From contig JABAKD010000025.1 in NCBI GenBank assembly GCA_012845835.1, forward strand, positions 27,213,504 to 27,277,503: 64,000 bases of DNA, given 5' to 3'. The notes under the pieces are model-generated. The model was not told the origin of the DNA and made no database searches. It was given only the letters and a program-made list of their open reading frames with translations. Source of the stretch: Undaria pinnatifida (taxonomy: Eukaryota; Sar; Phaeophyceae; Laminariales; Alariaceae). A program made the position numbers and the translations under genes. This document shows positions 23,001-35,249 of the stretch, piece by piece. Positions within the stretch are counted from its first letter, which is position 1. Every line of letters begins with the position of its first letter.

Positions 23001-25329
23001 ACGTAGAATTCGACAAGTCGCTCCTCAACAACAGCGAATTGCTCAGGAGGGTGCGGGACCGGAATGTAGAGATCAACGGAAGGGGAAGACGCGGGCGCAC
23101 CTACCTCCTGCCAATGGTGAGTAATATCACCACTGAAATCAGCGATACGTGAAATAGGTCCCGGGCATGTTGGAATGCACATGGCCACTCACGCGGCTCT
23201 TCAAAAGGCACCACCGCGAGATGGAAGTGCGCCCGCGTTTTCTTCTGTTGAAGATGCCTGGTGTGGTGTGACTGTGCCGATCTTGTTCACCACGTTGCCA
23301 ATCAGTGGCAGCACGCGCTCGAGGTGTCGAATGTCTCCACGATTCATCCGTTCAACTGTAATCTCGGGGTAATCGCAAGCGCTTGAACACTCTCTCGCAC
23401 TCATGCTTCTAGCCAAACATAGATGCGTACATGCCCGCATATTCTGCTACATCAGCTACAGGATGAAACGTTTGAATCGCGCTTGACAGCTATACTATAG
23501 GACAACTTTTTAACAACAACAATGACGCCTACTAAACCCCTTATGAATCCCGACCACGTTAGGAGTCTAGCTCCAAAAGCTGGCCTTTGCGGAGCGGTAG
23601 AGTGTGCCGTTTAGTAACGTATGTGTGAAGGATACGTTCATATAATTACTGAGTAGGAACCTTCGCCGGATCAGCACCTGTGCGCACACGTGTCCTAATT
23701 ATGTTGTACTTATGTCTACGGTTTCACAGGCTGTCAACGAGGGGTCGCCAACTCACCCATCGTACCCATCTGGCCACGCTGTTCAGAACGGCGCCTTTGC
23801 AACGGTGCTCAAGGTGAGATGCAGATAACACCCATTTCGGTCGCTGATACCTAGGACCACGGCTGCCATGTCGGAGTGGTGTCAGGACGTAACTATGGGT
23901 GGTCGACCCTAGACCCATATACCCCATAAGAGATACTAAACGAATACACTGAGGAACCTCCGCCTCAAGGCCTAGCTCATTGTCAATGTAATGGGCGAGG
24001 TTGATTTAGAAAGATGTCGATTTCCACTGAAACGTTCAACACCAACCCTCTCGAGTGTGTTTCCTCGGCAAGGCTGTGGCCAAGTACTTTGCGATCGCCG
24101 TGTACTAACATACCGTGTACTCGAGCCCTTTGTCTTTAGAACATACTGTTCCGTTACGTTGTAAACATGGTCGTGAGCTGCTGACCAACGCGTTTGTTGT
24201 CCAGACGCTCTTTGTGTTAACCGCGAGGGTAGTTCTGGGATGCACTGCGATCTCTGCAGACGTACGCCAATCGTTTGCCGCTTTCCGACGTTCACGTGCT
24301 GGAGAGTACGCATTGCCTGCTTGTGGCTACACGACAGCTTAGCCAGTTCCTGCCATCGTACACTTACAGCAGACCAGGGGGGTGACCAACCCTGTACCGT
24401 GGACCGAAACCAAGACGACGCATGAGTTCTTTAATTAGATGTCGGTTGAGATTTTCCCTAACATTAGCTCCGTATCACCGCCATTTACCGCAGGCCCTTG
24501 TTGGACTGGAGAAGGGCGCTTCGTGCATCGATGACCCCGTGCTTCCCGACGATGAGGGGCTGAACCTTCTTCCCTACACTGGCAAAGACTGCTTGACGTA
24601 CGAGGGAGAAATCAACAAAATGGCTGTCAACGTCGCATTCGGCAGGTACAGCAAGCACGAAAAAAGTATGCATGAACACTTTTAATAGTGTGAAGAACGG
24701 ATGCTATTCGCCTGAATAACACCGGCTTGGCCACGTATAGCAACTCCAGATGCGGCGAAATACAGTGTGTGAGGTGCGTCTTGCGTCGACCTAACCATGA
24801 TCTGCATTGTTCTTGCCCGTGTCTTGCTGTGCTATGATTTTCAGGCAAATGTGTGGCGTTCACTGGAGGATCGACGGCCAGGAAGGGTTGACCCTCGGGG
24901 AGATGGTCGCTGTGCGGATTCTGCAACAGGTGAAAACATGCATCAATGATACTCACGAGCGTTTTTTTTTCCGAACACGTGCGGACAGCACCCCCAGTTT
25001 GGACCGTGTTTCCACATCTCTCCCCGAACCACGAAGCCAATGAAAACGAATATTGAACAGGGGAGGGTCAACTGCAGCAGAGATGGTTGATACCAGGCAG
25101 AAGGCAGACGTGATTGACTCCTCACCGGTGAGGTACGTGTATGCTGACCCTCCCATTGCTGGTTTCCGTTTATCTTCGTTTTCAGGAGGCTGTGGCTTTC
25201 CCAGAGAACGAGCCCTACGAGTTCCGTCTCATGAAAGGCGAGACGATCAGGCTCGAAACGGACGGGTCTTTCTTCGTGAACAACAAGAAGTGCAGCGGAG
25301 AGGCGTTCATGGGGGCTGACCAGTGCTAA
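17049..25329 (+). CDS. vBPO: Vanadium-dependent haloperoxidase, secreted, 14 exons
   Basis: The enzyme oxidises halides (bromide or iodide) with hydrogen peroxide, using a vanadate cofactor. Exons by eye: 17049-17276, 17727-17879, 18263-18408, 19223-19250, 19786-19879, 20677-20810, 21219-21329, 22009-22112, 22435-22642, 22958-23116, 23730-23813, 24494-24645, 24845-24929, 25186-25329. All 13 introns are GT-AG and all phases agree, giving 609 residues, close to other algal enzymes. Residues 1-25 form a hydrophobic signal peptide. Vanadate-pocket motifs are complete: QKW..H...RPE (K392, R400), THPSYPSGHA (H464, S469, G470, H471) and GRQMCGVHWR (R534, H540). Spacing matches the Ascophyllum enzyme (K-8-R, R-6-H). 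H464 aligns with the Ascophyllum His411. The first exon and the 28-base exon 4 are the least certain. Bromide versus iodide preference cannot be read from sequence. Confidence 0.93.
18409..19222 (+). other. Intron 3 of haloperoxidase, longest intron
   Basis: At 814 bases this is the longest intron. It contains open frames on both strands (132 codons plus, 222 codons minus). Neither has a recognisable domain, and the minus frame begins at GTG. It is spliced between GTACTA at the donor and CCCTAG at the acceptor, leading into the tiny 28-base exon 4. Confidence 0.7.
20041..20052. repeat. 12-bp palindrome TACTCCGGAGTA (in intron 5)
   Basis: Exact second occurrence of the palindrome at 13,591-13,602. 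See findings. Confidence 0.6.
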
Positions 25330-27290
25330 CCAAACGGGGTACCAGCGTTCGTTGTAGCATGCGGATGGCTTGAGCCGCCCTTGTAGATTGATTGCATAGG
25401 CGATATCCGCCAAATGTGCGCGAGTTATCACCACACATTGTTCCTACAGATTGGCGGCGGAGAATCGCAATGCATCAGCACTATTAGTGATTATTTGTTG
25501 ACTGGTCATGTTTGGTTGTTGTCTGTATGCATCCTGATGTGGGAACAACCGGCGTCGCGTACTGGAAACCATTTAAATAGCTTTGCGCGATTCTCTGCAG
25601 CTCATCGTAGACCGTCGTAGTGCAGTGTTACTGCGAAACGTTACCCTAACCGTAAAGACGGAGGCGTTCGGCAGTGAGCCATCCTTTCTGCTTGTGAAGT
25701 CTCTTCGACCGCAATATTGGCATTGAGTTTCCACGGCACCAACAGCCTTCTGAATGTAACGTGCACGTAGCGGGGGGCGGGACGGGGAGCAGTGGAAATA
25801 TGTTCCGTGTGGGTTTGTACAAGAAGTTGTTTTTGATATATTTGGAGTGGTCGCTCCGGGCGTGCGTGGTATGCGAAGTACGTCGAGTATTGGGCAGCTG
25901 CAATCTACACAGTGTACTACTGTGTGCGCACACAATACGGTATAGATGTGTCCGCAGGTGTTAAGTGCTCCAGAGTATGGGTGCTAAGTGCACCAAAGTA
26001 TGGCAGCCTATCCTGCTTCAGACAATCACGGTTGGTTCGAAGTTTTGAGGGTTTGATGTATTGCGTTGGATGTGACTGGCCCTGTCTGCCGAGATATACA
26101 ACGCAGAATGCCGTCGATTGTTTGGTTTCTGGCGTGGTGTGCGTTGAACCACTGACATCAAATCCATTGAGGAACGGTGGTGCCACCATGTCAAGAATGA
26201 GACAGTTTTGTGCGTCATACGTTTCGGCTACGGTGACACCCAACAGGTATGAATGGATCGAGGTGGCCCCGACTTCTATGTGCCCGACGTATGTGCTGCT
26301 GTCTTGATGAACGCCCCTTCAGAAGCAAGGGTCCTTTCCATTGGTGCTCCGTGGTCAAGCTTTAGATGTTGTTTTGGGTGATTCTCGTCGGGAATAATTG
26401 CGCTCGATGCTGCTCTATACGTTAACCAGGGGCTGCGTCACGCCGTCACCGTTTTTTGCCTTGTTCTGGACAACACCCTCGTTAAAGGGGAGGGTTGCGG
26501 TTTACAAGCATTGCTACCCAGCATCGAGGGAAGTGGTTGGTATCCATTGATTCTTGTGTTTGTTTGAACTTGTATACACATTAGGCTAAATAACCGGAGC
26601 AAGCGTTCGCTGCTCAGGGGGGCAGTAGCCATACATTTGTTTGACTATGTAGAGACTGCACGTTTCATCTTAGGTTTGTGCTATGGGATTTATAATATTT
26701 CTCAACGGAATGCTGTAATTGTAGCACTACGTACGGCAGAGCCAGCGGTGGGGTTTGCTCGAAGGCAATCCCCAAAACAGCTCACGCTTGTTGCTGGAAA
26801 ATATGCCTATAAACAGCCTAGAAGATTGTTGGGCGTCAGGGACATTGCCTTTTGGATTGGTACGAGTATCCCCAACTGTTTGAGATCACGCAACGCAACC
26901 CGCCACGGCGGTTGTGACTACTACTGTAGTATCACCTCCGAAGCTATTGTTGTTCTGGGAGGAATCGGGCATATATGTATATGTGAAATATTTTCTTCGT
27001 CTTTTTTTGGCTCGCTGCTCCCCGGCGGCCGAATGTTTCTTCTCGCACTTTCGGCCGCGGGGCAAGCTAGCCTGCCATGGGTACATATTGATGTCTGGAT
27101 CTCGGCCGAGCTCCATGACGGCGCTCGGTGTATTAAACGTCACTTAGCTTGCTCTCTTTGGCAAGGGATTGCGTTCCACCTCCCTGAGACAAGCAGGTCA
27201 CTTGGAACACCCCAAAATGATTTTCAAATTTTGATCTCTTGATAAACTGTTACAATTTTTTGTTCTTCTCGTAGTTTTGTTCGTAAAAAA
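25330..27290. other. Region downstream of haloperoxidase, no supported gene
   Basis: Brown algal transcripts often have long 3' untranslated regions, so the first part may be the 3' UTR of the haloperoxidase. A plus frame of 201 codons at 26,637-27,242 starts at a TTG and shows no domain, signal peptide or repeat. I do not call it. Confidence 0.45.
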
Positions 27291-27299
27291 TGGCCCGCT

Positions 27300-27420
27300 A
27301 CTCAACTAACCTCAGCAGCAGCACAGCAGCAGTAGCAGCGACTGCCCGGACTAAATTAACCATAGCAGCAGCGGCACAACAGCAGCAGTCGCAGCAACAT
27401 ACAGCAGTAGTAAGAGCAGT
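27300..27420 (+). repeat. CAG-rich microsatellite-like tract
   Basis: Interrupted CAG/CAGCAA/CAGTAG triplets run through this segment. No frame around them is convincing as a glutamine- or serine-rich protein. Confidence 0.7.
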
Positions 27421-30177
27421 ACACATGTGAATCGGATTCGTGTGGGGTTTGGGGGCGCGCCGCCCTGGGCCGTTTCGGCCTCGGATCTCGACATGGGTGC
27501 GTGGTCATGGGTGCAGACAGGGGTAAACCGGCCTGCGCTCTCCCGCCGCGGCTCGTCGAGGCAGGAGCGAAAGCTTCTGCGGGCGTGGTTGACCCGGTGT
27601 GTTTATATTTCCCTTGCGGGGTAACCAGAGGGGTCCGAATGTGATAACCGTTTTACAAGAACAAAAAAGACATATCCCGGTATTATATTCCAGACAGTGC
27701 GGATGCGAGCAGGAGGAGGCTGGGACGTGGAGGCCGGGAGCAGCCGAGTGTTGGAACGAGCGCCACAGGGCACGGCTTGCATTTATCCGTGCGGGAGACG
27801 GGGCTCACATGGACATACAGCGGGGAAAGCTTATAAGACGGCGCCCAGCGCGGCGAGGGTGGCAGGCATGGCGAGCGCAGCATGCGCGCGAGGCTCGACC
27901 AGGCTAAATATTTTGTTTTGGGCAGAGTGGAACCATGGGTATTGTTCAGGGATATATAACTCCTTTTCAGCGACAGCCACGCTCAGGTATATACAAGGTG
28001 CTGCTGTGCCAAAATCTGGTACAGTTCTATTTCAGCGTTCGCCACGCGCCCAGGACGCCAACTTCCTACGGGAATAAACGAGGAGCACATCAAGGTTTCT
28101 TTTCTCCCCTCACACACAGTGCCAAACAAAGCGCTGAACACTACCTTCAACCCATGGAAAATCCTGCCACGTACGCCACACATGCCGAAATTGTTGCCGC
28201 TAACCAATAAACTATTGTACAGCATCCAACAGCGACTGACATTGGCTGGTCAACCCTATCCATTATACCACCAAGTGCAAACACATGTAACGTACTATAT
28301 AGCAACGAGCACTATTCCACGTACGGTACACAGACAGTATCCCCTGACCACTACTAATTCGTTTGCACGTACATCATCAGTACAACGTGCACCCACCGCT
28401 ATCACACTTTTCCCGCTGAGTACTACTACTCCTTCTTTGGAGCACTGCACTAGCTCATGCCATTATTTTCCTCTAAGCAGAGCAGTGGGGTCTATCTGTG
28501 TGAGCACGCGTAACACCACTATATGTTGATACCAGGTATAGTCGATAGACTAGTTATACGTGTGTTAACAGTGTCTCCCTTTTCGTCTTGCGACGTCCCC
28601 GGGATATCACGTTACCCTCAACCCGAAGGGAGACCTTGTATATAGTGTATATGATTTACTATTCTTGTCCATGTTGCTACGGCCTGGTTTGTCCTATTTT
28701 CGGCGTACCTTGCGTAGTACATGTTTCAGCAATCCTGCATTAATGCGGCATACACGGCTCAGTCAAGCGCTGTTGCGCGTCCCAGACGTTAAAAAACCAA
28801 TCACGATCACAAGCCAAGGGCCACCCTTTGGGTTTTGGCATATTCCTCATCAGTTGTATTTCCCATTGTGGTTCCTGTGTAGTCCGCCTAATAGCATTTT
28901 TGCGCATGGATCGTCTTTCGCCGTAAAGAAATGGCTAGTTTTCGGACTGGTGATTTCTAGAAATTGATTGGAGACTTTTAGAGGTAAGTCTGGCTCCTCG
29001 CACCACAAACCAATCTCGATGTTGATCCTTCGCACATTTGCTGCAGCAACATCGATCCTGCACCAGTGACGTTGTCTGTTCCCAGAACAAAGAGCGCGAC
29101 AATCTCAATCGAAACGTTTATCAACGGTACAGGATCGACCCCTCAACCGGTCGAACTCCCATATATCTGACGTAACTTGAAAAAGAAATCGTAAAATATT
29201 CCAAACATCAACCATGTTTCTTGAAAAATGCACTTACGTCTAAACACAAACATGGCCCGATTCGACATCGTTAAAGAGCCCTCGTATTCGAATTTCAAGG
29301 ACCCCACCTCAGACATGGCAACCGCCCGTTGCGTCACACACCTCCTTCAAAAACAATCAAAGGGGAAATATTTGGTATCATACTGACCCCCATGAGCAAT
29401 GTAAGAGGGTGACATGGACAGTTTATTTTAACGGCCTCGGGCTATCTCTAGGAGGAGCAAAGCTCATGTCGATCAATGACAGGCCTTCATGTTCTTCAAT
29501 AGTGGCCAGGCTTTTTCCAAGTGGAGGCGAGAGAAATAATTGCACTACATTTTGCACGAACCGGTTGGAGGTACTCCAAGTCAAGGAATGTTTGTAGAAC
29601 TTTTCGTGCAAAAAGTCGAAGATCTGACCAGGCTGCATGTTCAAAAATTTAGCAAAATCTAGCGAAAAAAATGGATCCTACACTACTAGAACCAAGTAAT
29701 TTGAACCACCTTGGTATTTTTTTACGCACAAAAGTCTGAATGTTCACGCCGCTTTTCAAGATAGACAGTGAAATTTGGACACGTGTTCAACATGCCCATC
29801 CCGAGGCCTGACCCCCGGGGGGGGTTCCTTTTTTCTTTTTCGCCGAAACAATTTGGTCTAAGGTGGGCATTATTTTCAAAAATACCTAAACCGACGAAAA
29901 ATCGGACAAAAACAAATACACACACTGGCGAGGTCTTTGCAATGGCATATGGAAGACGTGTGCAACATTTCATGGTCTCAATCGCAAAAACGGAGTGTGT
30001 ACATTCGCATGTGAATAATACATTTGGGGAGCTTTACGTGAACCAACCTGTAGGGTGTAAGCGAGCGTTGGTCCCTTGGTACGCGGTCTTTCCACGAACG
30101 GGTACATTGGAAAAACAAAATTCTATAATCGGGGCATGCATGCAGCTAGGAATACTACAACAACAGTACGTCTTATC
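27421..30177. other. No identifiable gene
   Basis: Several plus and minus frames of 60-150 codons occur (for example 27,697-28,077 and 29,768-30,214), without domains or agreement between frames. TACCAGGTA occurs at 28,530. The 28,900-30,100 part has a uniform, simple composition that could be decayed transposon sequence, but I find no terminal repeats. Confidence 0.45.
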
Positions 30178-30757
30178 AGGGGACGGGTGCTTTTCAAGTG
30201 TGTGTTTGGTTTGAAATGCGTATGCATCTGGAACATCAACCCTTGACGAAGAACAGCTCGACTCACGCATCGCCGCCAGCTTCAGGTCAGAGCGCAAATA
30301 CCACACACTATGGTTCTGTTTCTAAAGATAGTGCCTGTCTTTATGAGTGGGCTGCTTGGTTTACTTCTTCGCTCGGCGCCCCCCAACGACTTCGAAGTCG
30401 CTTTCATAGCAGGATCGACCACTAGCCGGCTCCTCTTGCGTCAAAAATCGACAACGGCTTTGCCGTGGCGATACCCGTACAACCTCAGAACCAAAATTGT
30501 CATCCATCCGTGGCCCGCATCACCTCTCGCAGCCGTTAAGTTTTGGGGAGAAGTGCTCAGCGACCTCTTGGAATGAGTCGCAGGCCTTTGACTCTGCCGC
30601 GGCACCAAAATGACGTCTTGTGACTTGACCGTGTGAGAACGCATCTATCTGCCTTTCTTTCCCAGCTCGTCTATCCACATCCGGCCAGCTCCTAAATATG
30701 AGAGTTACGCGGTCTCTTTGTTGAAAACCCTATGCGTGCAAACTGCTGCTTTCACAG
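30178..30757 (+). repeat. Dispersed block C, copy 2
   Basis: Same orientation as 10,292-10,856, sharing GACGGGTGCTTTTCAA near the start, the CTCGACTCACGCATCGCC core and GTTGAAAACC..GCGTGCAAACTGCTGCTTTC at the end. Here it runs directly into the GAAGC array at 30,775. Confidence 0.85.
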
Positions 30758-30774
30758 TAGGGCCACCTGCACTA

Positions 30775-31400
30775 TCCGATGTTTCGGTGGAAGTTCGTTA
30801 AAGCTTCGATGGAAGCTTCCATCGCTTTGATTGACGCTTTCATGGGAGCGGTGGAGTCTTCCACGGAAGCGTGGAAGCTTCCGTGGAAGCAACTTCCACG
30901 GATTTTTTCGTGAAAGCTTCCACAGACGTTTCTTCCACGGAAGCGTTCGTGGAAGTAAATTGCTTTCACTAAAGTATTCACGGAAGCTTTCACGGAAGCT
31001 TTTGTGGAAGTAAAATTACTTCCACGGAAGCTTTCACGGAAGCTTTCACGGAAGCTTTCGTGGAAGTGAATAATAAATAATAAATAGTCAATAATATTCT
31101 ACTTCCACGGAAGCTTTAAAAAAAAAAAACACGGAAGCTTCCGCGAAAGCAAATTACTCCCACGACAGCTTCCGTGCAAGGTTCCGTGAAAGAGATTAAA
31201 TTCGACGAAAGCTTCCGTGAAGGCTCCATGTAAGCTGCTTCCACTACATCCACGCAACAAACAAGTGGACGATCCGTGGATTCGTCCATGACAGCTACTG
31301 CCACGGAGCTGTGGACAGAAGCTGCGTCCCGGGAAGCTTCCGGGGAAGGGATGGAAGCTTCCACCGAAACAGTAGTGCATGTACTTGGCAGAAAGCTTCC
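30775..31400. repeat. GAAGCTTCC 12-bp array (middle)
   Basis: Units of TTCCACGGAAGC and TTTCACGGAAGC type dominate, with A-rich interruptions near 31,065-31,130. From about 31,330 the sequence, read as its reverse complement, matches the array next to block D at 58,690-58,740, including the CACTACTGTTTCG stretch. The reading frames in it are repeat artefacts. Confidence 0.8.
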
Positions 31401-31690
31401 ATGGGAGCTGCTGGCATGTCCATGTGCAAAACGTTAGAGGTATATAACATATTCCTCCGGCACTAGCAGAGAGGGCACGGAAGCTTCAACGGTTCAAAGG
31501 GAACCAGTACAACTGCCAACCTCCCATGGAATCCGTGGATTATCCCGCGGAAGTTTGAATGGACCCCTACCACCAAAATGGACAAGCAGGCGAGAGGTCC
31601 CGCGAAACGTATACCAGGTACATATGCGTTGCAAATTGCGTCAATTAACTACGTAAGTACTGAGCCGTGAGAACTTGGTCAAGGTGGGAG
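31400..31690 (+). repeat. Block D, copy 1
   Basis: The segment with GGCGAGAGGTCCCGCGAAACG, ATACCAGGTACATATGCG, TTGCAAATTGCG and TTAACTACGTAAGTACTGAG is the reverse complement of 58,548-58,740, which is the centre of the large array palindrome. It closes the unit C - array - D at 30.2-31.7 kb. Confidence 0.75.
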
Positions 31691-33186
31691 ACTCCGAAGT
31701 ATCGTCATGTACACGCCTACATACGTGAACTGGTCTGGAATCCACTTTTTCATGATGTTCGCAAGGATTAATGCACGCTGAAGTAAAGAAGGAAATCGTG
31801 GTGGACTCCGCCAGAAAGGACGTTTCACGTTATTCGCGCAGCTATCCCGTAAGTGTTTACTGGCGGTAGTCGGCCAACGACATGATGGGCGTGTCGTTCC
31901 TTCTAGTTTAGTGTGAGTGGTGGTTGTCGATAGGTTCGTCGTTGGTCGTGGCGAATAGCAGGAAAAGGCCGACCTCCGGTCCTCCCGGTCTTCGGTCTTC
32001 TGTGCGTGCTCGGTACTATGTAAACCTTCAAATTCCATGGAGGTTCCCTACGTGGGAGAACGTCAAAGTAAGTTAATCACATGCATCCACCGGAGAAAAT
32101 ACAAGTTAACGAGCAAACCCTTCCTCACCAACATAAATCGATGTGGGGGGCGGAGGGACAACGTCACCCCTTCCCACCGTGCACAAGACCGTACGCCAGT
32201 CCCCCCCGACACCTCAGTACACCCATATAAGAACTAGCGCTGGTGCACGTGAGGCCTGAAGACGTCAACATCAGACTGCGTCATGCAGTTCCAAACAAAC
32301 AAGCAGCAGATTCCACGGACTCAGTAGAGGCTACCGGTCGGACGCACCGATGCCATGGCGCTAACCCTAGGGTCCACGACATACTTCATAACCGTAACCA
32401 ATAACGCCGCACCGTAGCAGCCTTAACGGCAGTCATATCCGGCAGCGGGGAAGGGGAATGAGGTAAATAGCACCAAACCCTCCCAACGTTTACCACCTTC
32501 GATATTCACCAGCAGTCGGTGACGAAGTCGATGCATAATAACAAACGCCAGCCCAGAGAACGGGGTGAAAAGGCGTGAACGATTAAATCCACCCGCAGCT
32601 TCCACCAGCATTTTCTGTCCACATCTACGCATACCCCACATACCCCGTATTACTATGTACCCCGAAACGTCCTTAGTCGTTGTGGACGACTTTGCTACGA
32701 CGGAACTAACCAACCCCCCCCCCCTACCCCCCGCCCCAACCCACCTCCACCGCGCGACGCGATGGTGTCGGCGCCACGAAGGTGTTGGCGAATGAACAAT
32801 ACCATCGCAGCACCCACCGATCATTTTCCACTCTTTGACAAGGGGCAGCAAAACGAGGACGGTACCTATCCCGGGGAAAGCCACACGCTCATTAGTATTG
32901 GCTCAAGACGCCCTCCCCCTCCCCTCCCCCCCCCCCCCCCCCAACCCACGTGCACCACGACACCTGGGCGACGGCGAATAGACATAACAATATCAGCCGG
33001 TCATTTTGCACTACTTTAAATCATCAACTAAAGGATAGCATCCAATCCAGGGAACGCTACGCGCTCACGACGAAGACTTCCTCACTCCCCGCCCCCGCCC
33101 CCCTCCCCCCCGCAATCTCTGCTCCTCGTAAACCTGACTCACCCCCCATCCCTCTCTCTCCATCCCCCTTTCGACGTGCGCGTAAA
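31690..33186. other. No supported gene; C-rich tracts
   Basis: Minus frames at 31,679-32,038 (119 codons) and 32,423-32,884 (153 codons) are open but show no domain. C-rich tracts occur at about 32,706-32,740, 32,910-32,942 and 33,085-33,180. The segments before the last two C tracts look related: both contain a GGTCATTTT- or GATCATTTT-type stretch followed by a CGCTAC..GCTCA- or CACACGCTCA-like stretch. This suggests an old tandem duplication of about 170 bases. Confidence 0.4.
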
Positions 33187-34463
33187 AGCTACTTAAATTA
33201 AGGATTTTAAATCGTAATTTGAGATGTGGGGGGAGAAAAATCAAGAAAATTATAACTTGGACAATGTAGGGTAATGGCCCAAATATAAAGAAAAAAAAAG
33301 CATAGAAGAATCCAATATGAAAAAAAAAAAACGACCAGCCAGCCAGGACACCAACACATCAAGGGGCACATCATCTTCCACAGGGCATCCCGGACACACC
33401 AGACGGCATCCACAACACCCAAGCACCCTCCCGAAGATGCTGCCAGGTTCCTGGTGGACGATCTGCGGGATTGCTCACGGCAGACAGGCTGACGCGTCAT
33501 CAAGAGTGCCCGAAGCGGCGCAAATTTTCTCTTTGCTACGAACACGTAGCAGCCAGCAAGCAATTTTCAAAATCAGAAGGCTCTTATCTCGTTCTTTGGA
33601 GACCGACGAGCTGTGGCCCACACACAAACGCAACGCGCCACAAGTGCTCCACCCACGCCAACGCCACAGGTGCAGAAGACTCGACCGGCCCCATCCCTGG
33701 CCCGCAGCAAAGCCTGTTATTAGCCCACCAACAACAGCAGTAGTAGTGTGGCCTATCGGCGTTTTTGAATATTTTGAGCAGTCTGCTCAATAATCAAAAA
33801 GCCACACCGGTACATGAAAATCCGCGAACAGTTTGAAATTCAAAAGCTCGGAGATCGGAAGACAGGAGGACGGCACCAAGCAAGGCATACCAGAGAAGCG
33901 GTGTTGCGCCTTTCTTCACCCTGGAGCAGCTCGCCTCTACACCTGAGGCAGCCGGTCTCCACTCGTGAAGAAGCATGTGGTCTCCACCGTTTTGAAGCCT
34001 CGAGTTTCCTTCTTTGGAACCCTCCTTGTGTCCCTCTTGCGCGGCCGTTTCCCATGTTACACCATCGGTGTATCGGCCACTTCCGGTGTTGCAAGGAGGA
34101 CGGCACAGATGCAACCCTTGGCCTTCGGCTAGACGATCCACCCCGATGTTTGTGGCTCGCGAGACATCGCCCGGATGACCAGGAGTGGTCAGGGAAACAC
34201 TCGAGAGTTTCGACATTTATTGATGTTACACACAAGATCGACAAAATCGGCAACACAGAACTTGCCTATAAATATCTACTGCTGCTGTACATCATAACGT
34301 GGTAATCGATTACCAGTCCTAGGTGTGCACTTCTAAATCGTTTCATGTTGTTTTTAAGCTCTGTCCCGTCTCCCCCTCCTCTGTCACGAAACTCAATCCA
34401 ACCACATTTTCCACATACATCAAACATCATTGTCATCAGAGCCTTCAAACCGTTTTGTTTTGT

Positions 34464-34530
34464 TCCCAGCAGTTGAGCACATCATCAACAGCAGTTGAGC
34501 ACATTATCAACAGCAGTTGAGCACGTCATC
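34464..34530. repeat. 22-25-bp minisatellite, left arm
   Basis: Three units of CAGCAGTTGAGCACATYATCAA type. The reverse complement of the same three units is at 40,249-40,318 in the right arm. Confidence 0.75.
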
Positions 34531-34571
34531 AACACACGAGAAAGAGTGACAGAAAATCGCGCCGCAGTAAC

Positions 34572-34844
34572 TCACACAGCAGTAGCAGCACAGCAGCCTC
34601 TACGCGGTCGGTAGTCAGCGTCGAGGGTAGGGACCGGTCGCTGGGCTCCCTGCCATGTGTACTGGTACCCTGCCGTGATGTTTGCTGCGGTGCAATTTTC
34701 CGTTCTGCAACAATAACACCTCTTGTTCATACTCCTAAACTTCCCAGAATCATAAAAAATAAACTGCAGCACAGCCGGTAGCATGACCAGAAGATTGTTT
34801 GTTATGTGTGTTGAGTACACCGGGCGTCCGTGCTTATTTTTCAT
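34572..34844 (-). CDS. 90-codon frame conserved in both arms, unknown
   Basis: This is an ATG-initiated frame with a cluster of cysteines (CYCCRTENC, residues 43-51). The product differs from its twin at 39,934-40,206 by one residue near the C-terminus. That shows recent duplication and not selection. No family is recognised. It may be a chance frame within the repeat. Confidence 0.2.
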   Translation of the reverse strand: MKNKHGRPVYSTHITNNLLVMLPAVLQFIFYDSGKFRSMNKRCYCCRTENCTAANITAGYQYTWQGAQRPVPTLDADYRPRRGCCAATAV

Positions 34845-35249
34845 GCTAGAGACATACAGAGCATATGTGAGACAGGGTAAACAACAATGTCAATGAATAA
34901 GGAATCAACACAATGAAGCAAGTGAAATGCCGGCGTACCGGGCACGACAGCACAACAAAACGAGCGAGACCATAATAATAAATATTAGAAAAAAAAATGA
35001 AACTAAAAAAGAAAACGCCAGGGGCTCTGAAGAACGAGAGATGCAAGAAAGCCAGAACGGCTGCAAGACAAACAACCTACGCGCTGGTGAAGGGAAACAG
35101 CTAACTGTTGCACGGACGAAACAACAGGAAGAAGAGGAAGATACCGGCCTAAGGCCGGTGGGGGGGGGGGGGGGAACAAGGGAATAAAGAGAGAAAAACG
35201 GCAATAAAAATGAACAAAGAAAGCATGACAACAAGTAAATGACATTACT

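Noticed and set aside
26637-27242. 201-codon plus frame downstream of the haloperoxidase
   Set aside because: It has no ATG at the start, no domain and no repeat counterpart; composition is like the surrounding non-coding DNA.
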